A stretch of DNA of 64,000 bases. It comes from Sulfurirhabdus autotrophica. Its GTDB lineage: Bacteria > Pseudomonadota > Gammaproteobacteria > Burkholderiales > SMCO01. The translations under genes were made by a program, and so were the position numbers. How positions within the stretch are numbered: position 1 is the stretch's first letter; the number at the start of each line of letters is the position of its first letter. This document shows, piece after piece, positions 52,511-60,790 of the stretch. The stretch is from contig NZ_SMCO01000008.1 of the NCBI RefSeq assembly GCF_004346685.1, forward strand, positions 1 to 64,000, written 5' to 3'. Under the pieces are notes generated by a model, which ran no database searches, was not told the origin of the DNA, and saw only the letters and a program-made list of their open reading frames with translations.

Positions 52511-53194
52511 ATGCGGCGTGCCGACCGTCTGTTTCAGATCATCCAGCAACTGCACCACGACAGGGTCATCACCGCGCGCGATTTAGCGGCTGCACTCGAA
52601 GTTTCTGAACGCACCATTTATCGCGACATTCAAGACTTATCACTCTCTGGCGTACCGATCACGGGTGAAGCCGGTGTTGGATATCGGCTGATGCGCGGTT
52701 TCCACATGCCTCCGCTGATGTTCAATGAAGAAGAATTGACCGCACTGTTACTGGGCGCACGCATGGTGCAAGTATGGACCGACAAAAGTCTGGCCCGCGC
52801 CGCGCACCAGGCCATACAAAAAATCGAAAAGGTCATCCCCGAGCACCTCAAACCAGAGCTTGTGCGCGAAGAGATGCTCGTTCCAGATTTCAGTATTAGC
52901 CTTGAAGTGGCGGAGCACCTCGCCTTGTTGCGCCGGGCCATCAAGCAACTGGATACAGTCAATTTCGACTATATACGCCAAGATGGCCAACATGCTAATC
53001 GCAACGTTCATCCCTTGGGCTTATTTTACTGGGGTAAGGTCTGGACGCTGGTTGCATGGTGTGAACTGAGAGATGAATTTCGGCACTTCAGACTGGATAG
53101 AATACAACGCATGGAAGTGCTAAACCGGCGTTTCCAACCCCTCCCCGGTCGAACTTTGCAGGATTTTTTAAAGACACAATGCAATAACGAATGA
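52511..53194 (+). CDS. WYL-domain transcriptional regulator (YafY-like)
   Basis: A 227-residue protein with an N-terminal winged helix (RRADRLFQIIQQLHHDRVITARDLAA, then SERTIYRDIQDLSLSGVPITGEAG) and a C-terminal WYL domain (VNFDYIRQDGQHANRNVHPLG, WTLVAWCELRDEFRHFRLDRI). The gene starts one base after the DUF2461 stop. The palindrome at 51256-51279 is the best candidate operator. The ligand is unknown. Confidence 0.8.
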   Translation: MRRADRLFQIIQQLHHDRVITARDLAAALEVSERTIYRDIQDLSLSGVPITGEAGVGYRLMRGFHMPPLMFNEEELTALLLGARMVQVWTDKSLARAAHQAIQKIEKVIPEHLKPELVREEMLVPDFSISLEVAEHLALLRRAIKQLDTVNFDYIRQDGQHANRNVHPLGLFYWGKVWTLVAWCELRDEFRHFRLDRIQRMEVLNRRFQPLPGRTLQDFLKTQCNNE

Positions 53195-53332
53195 GTGTTT
53201 CAGCGCCAGAACATCAAAAAACATTCAATATGCTATTTGAATTGAGTTTTTTACAACCTACGCGCAAAATGTCTATTTGTACGCTGACATTCCGGTCGTC
53301 CAATATTACGTTAAAGCATCAAGGATCTTACT

Positions 53333-53758
53333 ATGCGTGGTAAATGTCTCTGCGGAAAAATTGAATTTGAAATTGTCGGCGCGGTTCCGAATCTTTACCA
53401 ATGCCATTGCTCTTTATGTCGAAAGCAAGGTGGCACCTCTTCGAATACTGCGGCTATCGTTGCTAAAGAGCAATTCCGATGGCTAGCTGGTCAAGAACAC
53501 ATATCCTCTTGGGTGAAAGACACGGGTTTTCGTTCCGACTTCTGTTCCAACTGCGGTTCTCCTGTACCCAATCCTCTGAGAAGCACGCCATACTTCTGGG
53601 TGCCTGCTGGTCTACTTGAAGGGGATGTGCAATTAAAAATAGGTGCTCACCTATTCGTGGGCTCCAAGGCCTCGTGGGATGTGATCTTATCACCAGAAAC
53701 ACAGTATGAAACCATGCCAGAATTATCCGTGCTTTTGTGCCCTGACACCCATGCTTAA
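53333..53758 (+). CDS. GFA (glutathione-dependent formaldehyde-activating) family protein
   Basis: A 141-residue zinc protein. Cys residues in MRGKCLCGKIEFEI, CHCSLCRKQ and SDFCSNCGSPVPNP form the metal clusters of the GFA fold. Family members bind glutathione and react with formaldehyde-type adducts, though many are of unknown activity. A second GFA gene lies on the other strand at 54569-54964. Confidence 0.78.
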   Translation: MRGKCLCGKIEFEIVGAVPNLYQCHCSLCRKQGGTSSNTAAIVAKEQFRWLAGQEHISSWVKDTGFRSDFCSNCGSPVPNPLRSTPYFWVPAGLLEGDVQLKIGAHLFVGSKASWDVILSPETQYETMPELSVLLCPDTHA

Positions 53759-53913
53759 AGCGTATTTGAGAAGGGCTAGCCATATCGTGTCATTTTAGGC
53801 ATGTATTTATCGTATATATTTGGGGCCTCTTTCCATAGTAGTGTGGCAGCCAGTATCGCAATTTTCATACGCTCCACAGCCACGATAGCAGGCAACTTTA
53901 ACAAGGAATACTG

Positions 53914-54519
53914 ATGAAATTATTTGACTATCCTCTATCAGGAAACGGCTACAAAGTCCGGCTGTTACTTGCACACCTCAACAAAGAGTACGAATACATT
54001 TCATTGGATATTCTTAAAGGGGAAACACGAACACCAACATTTCTGGATAAGAATCCAAACGGCAGAATTCCACTGTTACAACTTGACGACGGTTCATACC
54101 TACCCGAATCGAACGCGATATTATACTATTTGGCGCAAGACTCGCGATACTGGCCATCATCCGCAATAGAACAAGCACAAGTTCTTCAATGGCTTTTCTT
54201 TGAGCAATACAGTCACGAGCCCAATATTGCCACCGCAAGATTCTGGGTTTCCATCAAGAAAATCGAAAACACACCATTCAATGCCGAAATGCTTTCCCAA
54301 AAGCAAATACAAGGTCGTGCCGCACTTGAAGTAATGGAGCGTCACCTTCAGAATCGATCCTTCTTTGTAGGAGACCAGTACTCCATCGCGGACATTGGAC
54401 TTTACGCTTACACGCATGTTGCAAGCGAAGGGGGATTTGATTTGTCACCGTATAGGGCAATAGGTAAATGGCTTGACCGTGTGCAGGCGCAGTCTGGTCA
54501 CGTCACAATGAAGGACTGA
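53914..54519 (+). CDS. Glutathione S-transferase family protein
   Basis: A 201-residue GST. The N-terminal thioredoxin domain (MKLFDYPLSGNGYKVRLLLAHLN, PNGRIPLLQLDDGSYLPESNAILYYLA) is complete and the C-terminal helical domain follows (AALEVMERHLQNRSFFVGDQ, YSIADIGLYAYTHVA). Function could be detoxification or dehalogenation. It converges on the minus-strand GFA gene. Confidence 0.85.
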   Translation: MKLFDYPLSGNGYKVRLLLAHLNKEYEYISLDILKGETRTPTFLDKNPNGRIPLLQLDDGSYLPESNAILYYLAQDSRYWPSSAIEQAQVLQWLFFEQYSHEPNIATARFWVSIKKIENTPFNAEMLSQKQIQGRAALEVMERHLQNRSFFVGDQYSIADIGLYAYTHVASEGGFDLSPYRAIGKWLDRVQAQSGHVTMKD

Positions 54520-54568
54520 AAGTGCACATGATCATACGGATGAAGGAGTTGCTGTCGGTTTAGCACGT

Positions 54569-54964
54569 TCACGGTCGTTCTTTATGCTGTGGAAGCCCAT
54601 CAACAATTTCATACCACTCAGCTTTCGAGCCAACAAAGACATGATCAGAAGGTTTTGTTTCTACTTGAGTATCAAGCGTACCGATGCGCAAGCGTACCGT
54701 TTCAGGCATATTTTCACGCGTACCTATAATTGGTGATCCGCAGGTGCCGCAAAACACCCGATGAACACCTGCATCAGAGCGATAACTACTTAGAGATTCT
54801 TGTCCCTTAACGATGTGAAAATTTGCAGCAGGGATAGCTGAAACTGCGGCAAACGCAGACCCATTCGCTTTCCGGCAGCGAGCGCAGTGACAAAATACAA
54901 TTGGCCCAAGTGATCCAGTAATTTCATATTCCACTGCTCCGCAAAGACAGCTACCTTTTTGCAT
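54569..54964 (-). CDS. GFA-family protein (second copy)
   Basis: A 131-residue protein with the GFA metal ligands CLCGAVEYEI, FCHCARCRK and CGTCGSPIIG. I use the ATG at 54964 behind GGAG; upstream in-frame ATGs (54985, 54976) are possible. It differs clearly from the plus-strand copy. It follows the carboxymuconolactone decarboxylase gene by 28 bp and is likely co-transcribed with it and the MerR gene. Confidence 0.78.
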   Translation of the reverse strand: MQKGSCLCGAVEYEITGSLGPIVFCHCARCRKANGSAFAAVSAIPAANFHIVKGQESLSSYRSDAGVHRVFCGTCGSPIIGTRENMPETVRLRIGTLDTQVETKPSDHVFVGSKAEWYEIVDGLPQHKERP

Positions 54965-54992
54965 ATATTGCTCCATAGCGCTCATCTTCAAA

Positions 54993-55427
54993 TTATGGGG
55001 CGTTACTGAACTGCTCAATTGTTTCACGCTCCGCAAAAACTTCCTTGGCTGCAAACAGTCCGTTTAGGGCTGCCGGAAAGCCGGCATAGACAGACATTTG
55101 CATGATGATTTCGATAACTTCATCCCGAGTGCAACCGACGTTGAGTGCACCGTGAATATGTACTTTTAACTGAGGCGTTGCATTGCCGAGGGCAGTCAAG
55201 GCAGCGACGACACCAATTTCCCGTGATTTGATATCCAACTGTGGCCGTGAATAAATGTCGCCGAAAGGAAACTCGATCAATAATCTTGCAAAATCGGGGG
55301 CTATGTCTGCAAGTGCAGCGATGACATTTTCACCGGCCTTACCATCGATTTCGCGCAGTTTTTCCAAGCCACGTACATAGCGAATGGAATCCTTTGAGTT
55401 TTCTACTTCGACTGTTGAGTGGTTCAT
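54993..55427 (-). CDS. Carboxymuconolactone decarboxylase-family protein
   Basis: A 144-residue CMD/AhpD-like protein with the helical core [20 protein letters not shown] then [32 protein letters not shown]. The family includes gamma-carboxymuconolactone decarboxylase and thiol peroxidase relatives. The expected C-x-x-C peroxidase pair is not seen, so a decarboxylase-like or unknown role is more likely. It overlaps the MerR gene by 4 bp. Confidence 0.75.
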   Translation of the reverse strand: MNHSTVEVENSKDSIRYVRGLEKLREIDGKAGENVIAALADIAPDFARLLIEFPFGDIYSRPQLDIKSREIGVVAALTALGNATPQLKVHIHGALNVGCTRDEVIEIIMQMSVYAGFPAALNGLFAAKEVFAERETIEQFSNAP

Positions 55428-55834
55428 TTAGGCGTTTCTCCTGCTGGTGACTTCGTCTTGGCGATCATGTTTTGATAGATAAGAACCTTGTGATCAAGGA
55501 CGTTGGCACACTCTGAAAGCTCATCCATTTTGGCGACCAAACGCTCACGATGGAGCTTGAGCATCGTAAGCCGTGGTTGCAATGTCGAGTCGCCCTGCGC
55601 TCGAAGATCGGCGTACTGCTTGATCTCTGCGAGTGGCATGCCAGTGCGCTTTAGCCTGAGTACAAATTCAAGCCAAAGGACATCGTTGCTGTGATAGCGG
55701 CGATGCCCGTTTGCTGCACGTCTACTTGGTCTAATCACGCCTACCGTTTCGTAAAAACGAATTGTATGCGTGGTAAGGCCACTTAGTTGAGCAAGCTCGC
55801 CAATGGTGATGACATTGCAGGTCATGTTTGTCAT
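55424..55834 (-). CDS. MerR-family transcriptional regulator
   Basis: A 136-residue regulator with the winged helix [21 protein letters not shown] and a long dimer helix ([20 protein letters not shown]). The start at 55834 or 55825 fits the family better than the long frame to 55891. It overlaps the decarboxylase gene by 4 bp. MerR proteins of this size often respond to a small reactive molecule and regulate a short operon, so control of the downstream CMD-GFA genes is inferred. Confidence 0.8.
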   Translation of the reverse strand: MTNMTCNVITIGELAQLSGLTTHTIRFYETVGVIRPSRRAANGHRRYHSNDVLWLEFVLRLKRTGMPLAEIKQYADLRAQGDSTLQPRLTMLKLHRERLVAKMDELSECANVLDHKVLIYQNMIAKTKSPAGETPK

Positions 55835-56008
55835 ATTAATTCTTAGAGTGCACTTGAAGTCAAGGGACGTTAAAAGGATGCTTCCAATCAATGTACTCGC
55901 TATTGTCGAGATATTGTTCCATGTGGGTTTTCACTAAGATCTTGGCGTCTGTTAACAAGCGATTATCTTAAGGGGTGCGTCTAGTGCGCCCCAGTTGCGA
56001 AATGGGGG

Positions 56009-56338
56009 TTAGCTTTGATTAAATGCTGTTGTAGGATGGGAGATAGCACCATCTCCGTAAGCGCGTAGAACTTGTGAAATTATGACTTGATACCCATTGA
56101 GCCAATTGGATTGAGCGGCCTTAGCTTTAAGGTGTGTTGGATTTTGCATTAGTTCATGGAGTCCTTCCATTGTCTCCCAATAGTATACGTTTGAAACCCG
56201 GCCAGTTTCGGGGTTTTCCCATGCTTCCTCGCCGATATAGCCAACAGTTTGTTTTACTATTTTGACTATTGCCTGGTCAAGTTGATAAAACGCTTCATCG
56301 AATTGTTTTTTATCAAAGATGAATGTTGCTGAATACAT
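56009..56338 (-). CDS. Antibiotic biosynthesis monooxygenase (ABM)-like small protein
   Basis: A 109-residue protein of the dimeric alpha-beta barrel superfamily: YSATFIFDKKQFDEAFYQLDQ, then SNVYYWETMEGLHELMQNPTHLKAKAA. Members include monooxygenases and uncharacterised binding proteins. It lies between an attC site (56396-56441) and an attC-like pattern (about 55951-56014), so it may be a minus-strand cassette. Confidence 0.6.
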   Translation of the reverse strand: MYSATFIFDKKQFDEAFYQLDQAIVKIVKQTVGYIGEEAWENPETGRVSNVYYWETMEGLHELMQNPTHLKAKAAQSNWLNGYQVIISQVLRAYGDGAISHPTTAFNQS

Positions 56339-56395
56339 GCGGAATCCTAAATAGGGTTAACTAAGGGCTTATCTGATTTGCATCTGGCTACTGAG

Positions 56396-56441
56396 GTGCA
56401 ACGCCCGGCGCACATGTCAGAAATGTGCCGCCAGGTTAGAC
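56396..56441 (-). other. Probable integron attC site (minus orientation)
   Basis: On the minus strand the order is R'' GTCTAAC (56441-56435), arm CTGGCGGCACAT (56434-56423), a 7-base loop, arm ATGTGCGCCGGGC (56415-56403), R' GTTGCAC (56402-56396). R'' matches the RYYYAAC consensus. The arms pair with one mismatch and one extrahelical G, the hallmark of attC folding. It follows the metallo-hydrolase gene and precedes the ABM gene, as in a cassette array read on the minus strand. Confidence 0.6.
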
Positions 56442-56539
56442 GCTCTCAGGGAAAGTTTTCGGCAATACGCCCAAACGCATTTTTGGCGCGTCAGCTGGAA
56501 CGAAGTGCAGGCGTAATACCCCTCGCTCCTTGTTGCTGA

Positions 56540-57415
56540 TCAATCATAATAAGCAGGAGCATGCTTGATACCGGCATTTTGTTCCAGATCGTGCTGAATC
56601 CAGAGCACCGCATGATTTGCTTTCAGGAATTGTTCGGTCTCTTCCATGGTTTTGATCGACTGCTCCTTATCAAAGTTGAAGCTTGGCACACGTTTGTTCA
56701 CCCAATTATCGGTATAGTGAACCAAGTCCCCTGAGAGAAGAATATTTCCGGTTTTGGGAAGTTTTACGTACAAGGCCTGGTGACCAGGAGTATGCCCCAG
56801 CATGCGCTTGATCACGACAGCACCGTCCCCAAAGACGTCGTAGTCCCCTTCAAGTGTTTTAACTGGATTGGAGTGCATGGTCGAATAGGTAGCAGGGTCA
56901 AATCCATACTTGGCCGGCTCGGGTCCGAAGGCTGCATCGTATTCTTCCTTTTGCATCAGGAGTGTGGCATGAGGAAATAAATCGGCATTACCCACGTGGT
57001 CGAAATGCATATGCGAGATACCCAGATTCTTGATTGACTCAGGTGCATACCCGATTTCCTTGAGTTGACTGGCAAGTGTCTTCGGCATTTTAATAACGAA
57101 AGTATCCATCATCGTTTTGCCTTCTGGTGTTTGCGCGAGCGCATCTGGAAGACCAGCATCCCACATCAACGTACCCTTAGGATGAACCACAAGGTAGCAT
57201 GAATCAGTTAGCTTCTTGTGATCGCCTTTGCCTATACCAGGCTGGAATACTGAAAGATCCAATACGTCAATCGTGCCGCAGTTGAATACATAAAGATGTA
57301 ATCCTGACGGCGGTGCTGTCCGCTCAGTCGCGCAGGCGGATAGAGCAAGTACCAGAATGGTGGTGAGGAAGATACGAAATAAGTTTCCATGATTCTGCAT
57401 GATTTGGTTATCCAT
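56540..57415 (-). CDS. Metallo-beta-lactamase-fold hydrolase (lactonase-like lipoprotein)
   Basis: A 291-residue protein, start at 57415. It has a lipoprotein signal (IFLTTILVLALSAC) and the MBL zinc motif HMHFDHVGN, with GHTPGHQALYV, SGDLVH and IQHDLEQNAG segments completing the metal site. Resemblance is to AttM-type lactonases. Activity on acyl-homoserine lactones is possible but not shown. It is followed by the attC site at 56396-56441. Confidence 0.75.
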   Translation of the reverse strand: MDNQIMQNHGNLFRIFLTTILVLALSACATERTAPPSGLHLYVFNCGTIDVLDLSVFQPGIGKGDHKKLTDSCYLVVHPKGTLMWDAGLPDALAQTPEGKTMMDTFVIKMPKTLASQLKEIGYAPESIKNLGISHMHFDHVGNADLFPHATLLMQKEEYDAAFGPEPAKYGFDPATYSTMHSNPVKTLEGDYDVFGDGAVVIKRMLGHTPGHQALYVKLPKTGNILLSGDLVHYTDNWVNKRVPSFNFDKEQSIKTMEETEQFLKANHAVLWIQHDLEQNAGIKHAPAYYD

Positions 57416-57494
57416 TTTAATGTGCGTGGTTAAGATAGCGACGGTGGTACAAAGATCAGATGTTGCGGTCCGTGTTGATTCATAGAAAGGACAT

Positions 57495-57800
57495 TTACTC
57501 AAAAACCGGGCGCATAAACGAACGTTCAAAACTCAGAAAACACTGAGTTTCCTGGTAGTAGCGCATAGCTGCTTGACACTCCAGGTCATCAACTGCGGCT
57601 GCACGGTAAGTTTCGTAAGCAGCAAGGGATGGAAACGAAAACATGGCGAGCGCTATATTATTAGGGCCTTCATGAGGTAAAAAGTACCCGTGGTGTTTGC
57701 CGCCGAATTTCTCGACCAAGGGTATCCACATTTTTCCATAGGTTTCAAATTCCTTCAGCTTGAAAGGATCAATCACGTATCGAAGATAGCAAGTAATCAT
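57495..57800 (-). CDS. NIPSNAP-family protein
   Basis: A 101-residue protein with the NIPSNAP pattern MITCYLRYVIDPFKLKEFETYG, KFGGKHHGYFLPHEGPNNIALAMF and ERSFMRPVF. Family members are alpha-beta barrel proteins of uncertain function. It lies 80 bp upstream of the metallo-hydrolase on the same strand, and may be a separate cassette. Confidence 0.75.
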   Translation of the reverse strand: MITCYLRYVIDPFKLKEFETYGKMWIPLVEKFGGKHHGYFLPHEGPNNIALAMFSFPSLAAYETYRAAAVDDLECQAAMRYYQETQCFLSFERSFMRPVFE

Positions 57801-57992
57801 AAGGCGTTTCTTTCACCAGCAAAAAATTAGAACGCGTCACTATGGGCGATGCCAAACACAACCCAAATGACAGATTCGTCAGGACATGTTTTGAGAACAG
57901 GGACGCCAAGATATTTCTTTAACCTATTAATGACATACAGATTATCCATTTTTCATATAATACACAAGACCAAACATAAAAACGTTGCCAGT

Positions 57993-59438
57993 CTACTTAC
58001 CGAAGGTCGCAACGTTGGCCGCTAGTGATCCCAAGCATTTAACGGCTTCCTCGAAACGCGCCGACCATGGGTTGCCACAGTTCAAACGTAAGCAATTACG
58101 GTAATTGCCGCTCGCAGAAAAAAGATCTCCGGGGACAAAAGCGATGCCTGCACTCACGGCATGCTCCAAAAGTACTGCGCTATCGATCCCGGCAGGAAGT
58201 TCGACCCATAGAACAAATCCACCCTGAGGCTGCGACAGTCGGGTACCAGCCGGAAAATATCGCAGAACCGCCTCGGACATCTGCATGACCTGTTTTTCGT
58301 ACGCCCGCCGCAAGCCGCGCAGGTGCCGGTCATAAGCCGTCGACTCCAGATAACGGGCGACGACTTCCTGTGTCACCGGATTGGTGATACCAGAGGTCAG
58401 TGTTTTTTGCATCAGAACCGCCCCATGAAAGCGACCCGCTGCGACATATCCCAATCGAAGCGAAGGGCTCAGGGTTTTCGACATCGACGAGCAAAGCATC
58501 ACGTTCCCGGCTGTATCGAATGATTTAACTGGCCATGGGCGATCCGTACCGAAATGCAGGTTTCCAAAAATATCGTCTTCAATTATCGGTATCTGCCGCG
58601 CCGCCATTAGATCTGCAAGTCGTTTTTTCTCATAGTCGGGGACGAGGCTCCCCAGCGGATTGTTAAAGTTGCTTACCAGCAGGCACGCTGCGATCCGCCG
58701 TTCACGAGTGGCAATCTCCAGCGCGTCGACCGACATGCCGTTACGGGGGTGGGTTGGAATCTCTATGGCCTTGAGCCCCAGGAGTTCCAGTAACTGCAGC
58801 ATCAGATAGTACGATGGCGATTCCACGGCCACCGTATCCCCTGGCCGTGTCACGGCGCGCAAGCAGAGTGACAGGGATTCGGTACATGAATTGGTCACTA
58901 CGATCTCGTCTGCTGCAATGGGTTGACCCCAGGAAATTGAATGCCGGACGAACTGGCGCACCAGATCTGTTCGATTTAAGGCCGAATGGCTGGCCTCATC
59001 GATGAGTGCGCCGAATCGTTTACCGACAGCGCCATAAAGGCGTTGAAGGTTCGCGACCGGGAGCAATTCAGCAGCAGGAAGAGCGGCGCCGAGGGGAACC
59101 ATTTCCTTCCGATTATTCAACGCAAGCACGCGCATAAGACGACTGCTGATATCGACGGCTACCGGCCGCGCCAGATGTTGACGAGTTTGCGGTACAAGCT
59201 GCGGGTTCTGATTGAGAGATGGCAGGCGAACGAAAAACCCGGACTGTGGCCGCGCTTCCACTTGACCTCGATCTTCAAGCTGCCGCAACGCCTGCACCAC
59301 TGTTGAGACGGATAGCTTCTTATCACGAGCCAAACAACGCACTGAAGGCAGGCGATCGCCAGGACGCAAAATGCGTTCAGCAATCATGCCTGCAAGTTCG
59401 TCTGCTAATTGTTCATAACGCAAAGTACGCTGATCCAT
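57993..59438 (-). CDS. MocR-type regulator: GntR HTH fused to aminotransferase domain
   Basis: A 481-residue fusion. Residues 8-70 are a GntR winged helix (YEQLADELAGMIAERILRPGDRLPSVRCLA) and the remainder is a fold-type I aminotransferase with SSMSKTLSPSLRLGYVAAG holding the PLP lysine and IPIIEDDIFGNLHF. MocR proteins sense PLP-linked amino acids or vitamins and control nearby genes, often divergently. It is divergent from the DUF2917 gene 211 bp away, with inverted repeats between. Confidence 0.88.
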   Translation of the reverse strand: MDQRTLRYEQLADELAGMIAERILRPGDRLPSVRCLARDKKLSVSTVVQALRQLEDRGQVEARPQSGFFVRLPSLNQNPQLVPQTRQHLARPVAVDISSRLMRVLALNNRKEMVPLGAALPAAELLPVANLQRLYGAVGKRFGALIDEASHSALNRTDLVRQFVRHSISWGQPIAADEIVVTNSCTESLSLCLRAVTRPGDTVAVESPSYYLMLQLLELLGLKAIEIPTHPRNGMSVDALEIATRERRIAACLLVSNFNNPLGSLVPDYEKKRLADLMAARQIPIIEDDIFGNLHFGTDRPWPVKSFDTAGNVMLCSSMSKTLSPSLRLGYVAAGRFHGAVLMQKTLTSGITNPVTQEVVARYLESTAYDRHLRGLRRAYEKQVMQMSEAVLRYFPAGTRLSQPQGGFVLWVELPAGIDSAVLLEHAVSAGIAFVPGDLFSASGNYRNCLRLNCGNPWSARFEEAVKCLGSLAANVATFGK

Positions 59439-59527
59439 CCCAGTCCCTTTTCTGCCAGTGATCTGTGCTAAATATTACTGTAATCGATCTGCTGCTTACA
59501 GATACAATTGCCAACAGATTTGAACAG

Positions 59528-59553
59528 TACAGTTTATATAAACGATAACTGTA
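59528..59553. promoter_or_regulatory. Inverted repeat in the MocR/DUF2917 intergenic region
   Basis: TACAGTT (59528-59534) and AACTGTA (59547-59553) are perfect reverse complements, with the palindrome TTTATATAAA between the arms. A related CAGATACAATTGCC / GGTAACAATTTAGCC motif pair lies around it. The location between the divergent genes suits a MocR operator. Confidence 0.5.
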
Positions 59554-59648
59554 TTGGTAACAATTTAGCCTGATTGTGTCTGTACTGAATTATGCCGTAG
59601 TTCTAGACTGGCAGTGCGTTGTAATTGAATGCTTAAGGAAATTCAATC

Positions 59649-59993
59649 ATGCTACTGTCACTGAGAAACATGGAAATCCAACTTGCTGAAGGGAAACCGC
59701 TGGCTTTTCGAGGCGCGCGCAATGTATATCTCGAATGCACTGAAGGGATGGTGTGGATCACTGCCGAAGGTCAACCTGGCGACTTCCTGCTTGTCCAGGG
59801 TGAACGATTGCGCATCGAAAACAACGGTCTTGTACTTGTTCAAGGTTTACCCTCTGGCGCCATCAGACTCATCAGCGAGGCGCCATGGTCAATTCTCCTG
59901 GCAAATCGTTTCAATCGGTGTTTCCATCTTCTGGCGATACTGCCTCGACTTGTACAGGTAAAGTGCCATTCAAACAGACCGTCAAAATGCTGA
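59649..59993 (+). CDS. DUF2917-family protein
   Basis: A 114-residue cupin-like beta protein: LSLRNMEIQLAEGKPLAFRGARNVYLECTEG, VWITAEGQPGDFLLVQGERLRIE, LVLVQGLPSGAIRLI. DUF2917 genes often stand beside MocR-type regulators. The C-terminal stretch after residue 90 is unusual and could be read-through. Function unknown. Confidence 0.65.
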   Translation: MLLSLRNMEIQLAEGKPLAFRGARNVYLECTEGMVWITAEGQPGDFLLVQGERLRIENNGLVLVQGLPSGAIRLISEAPWSILLANRFNRCFHLLAILPRLVQVKCHSNRPSKC

Positions 59994-60031
59994 ATTTTTT
60001 TCGTTCGGTTACTTCTCAAGTTAAGTAAACA

Positions 60032-60790
60032 ATGAAAACACTTTCAGCCCAATGGCAAAGCACAATACTCGGCATGCTTGGGATAAGCCTCACTCTCCCC
60101 GCCACGCGGTTGGCGATCATCGAACTCGATCCCACTTTTGTTGGCCTCGATCGAGCAATCGTTGCTGCAAGCATAGCTGAAATTGCGCTCACAATGGTTG
60201 ATACTCCGAGGCCAGTTAGAATGCAGTAGCTCCGATTGGGTGGAACTGCAATCGGTGTTGTCATTGGCTTTCCATTTCTGTCTACTTGGGCGATGAAGAC
60301 CATACCTGCGGCTCACGGGGCAGTAGTCGTTGGCCTTTTGCCATTAGTTACTGCTCTATTTGGTGCATGGCTGGCTGGTGAACGCTCACGGCCAATTTTT
60401 TGGGTATCAACAATAGTGGGGAGCATAACCATTGCATTTTTTGCGCTGTCGTCGGGTGGAGGTTCTTTTCAAACTGGAGACTTTCTACTCTTAGGTGCAG
60501 TGTTTTCTACAGGATTTGGCTATGCCGAAGGAGCCCGTCTTTCAAGGGAGCTCGGCGCTTGGCAAACGACCAGTTGGGCGCTTGTTATTTCAGCCCCAAT
60601 ATGGTATTCCCTGCGTTCGAAACTATGCCTCATAACATCGACTCTGACGGTTGGCAAAGCCTATGCGGGTTTACTTACGTCAGCGTGGTCAGCATGTTTT
60701 TGGCCTTTGTAGGAATAAGTGTACGAACCGCTACTACGGTAGCTCACCACACACGCGCTTCAAAATTTGCGACAGACTCTGGTACTTGCT
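60032..60790 (+). pseudogene. Decayed EamA/DMT-family transporter
   Basis: The two EamA repeats are visible in pieces: residues encoded at 60032-60229 (SAQWQSTILGMLGISLTLPATRL) end in an in-frame TAG, the same frame resumes at 60236 (IGFPFLSTWAMKTIPAAHGAVVVGLLPLVTAL), then shifts near 60610 and again near 60700 before the final helices. At least one stop and two frameshifts make it non-functional. It lies between DUF2917 and the sigma54 regulator, as intact versions do next to MocR genes elsewhere. Confidence 0.75.

Noticed and set aside
55951-56014. attC-like pattern after the ABM gene (minus orientation)
   Set aside because: The outer cores GCTAAC/GTTAAC and an inner 7-bp stem are present, but the middle arms do not pair. 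I keep it only as a weak hint for the cassette model.
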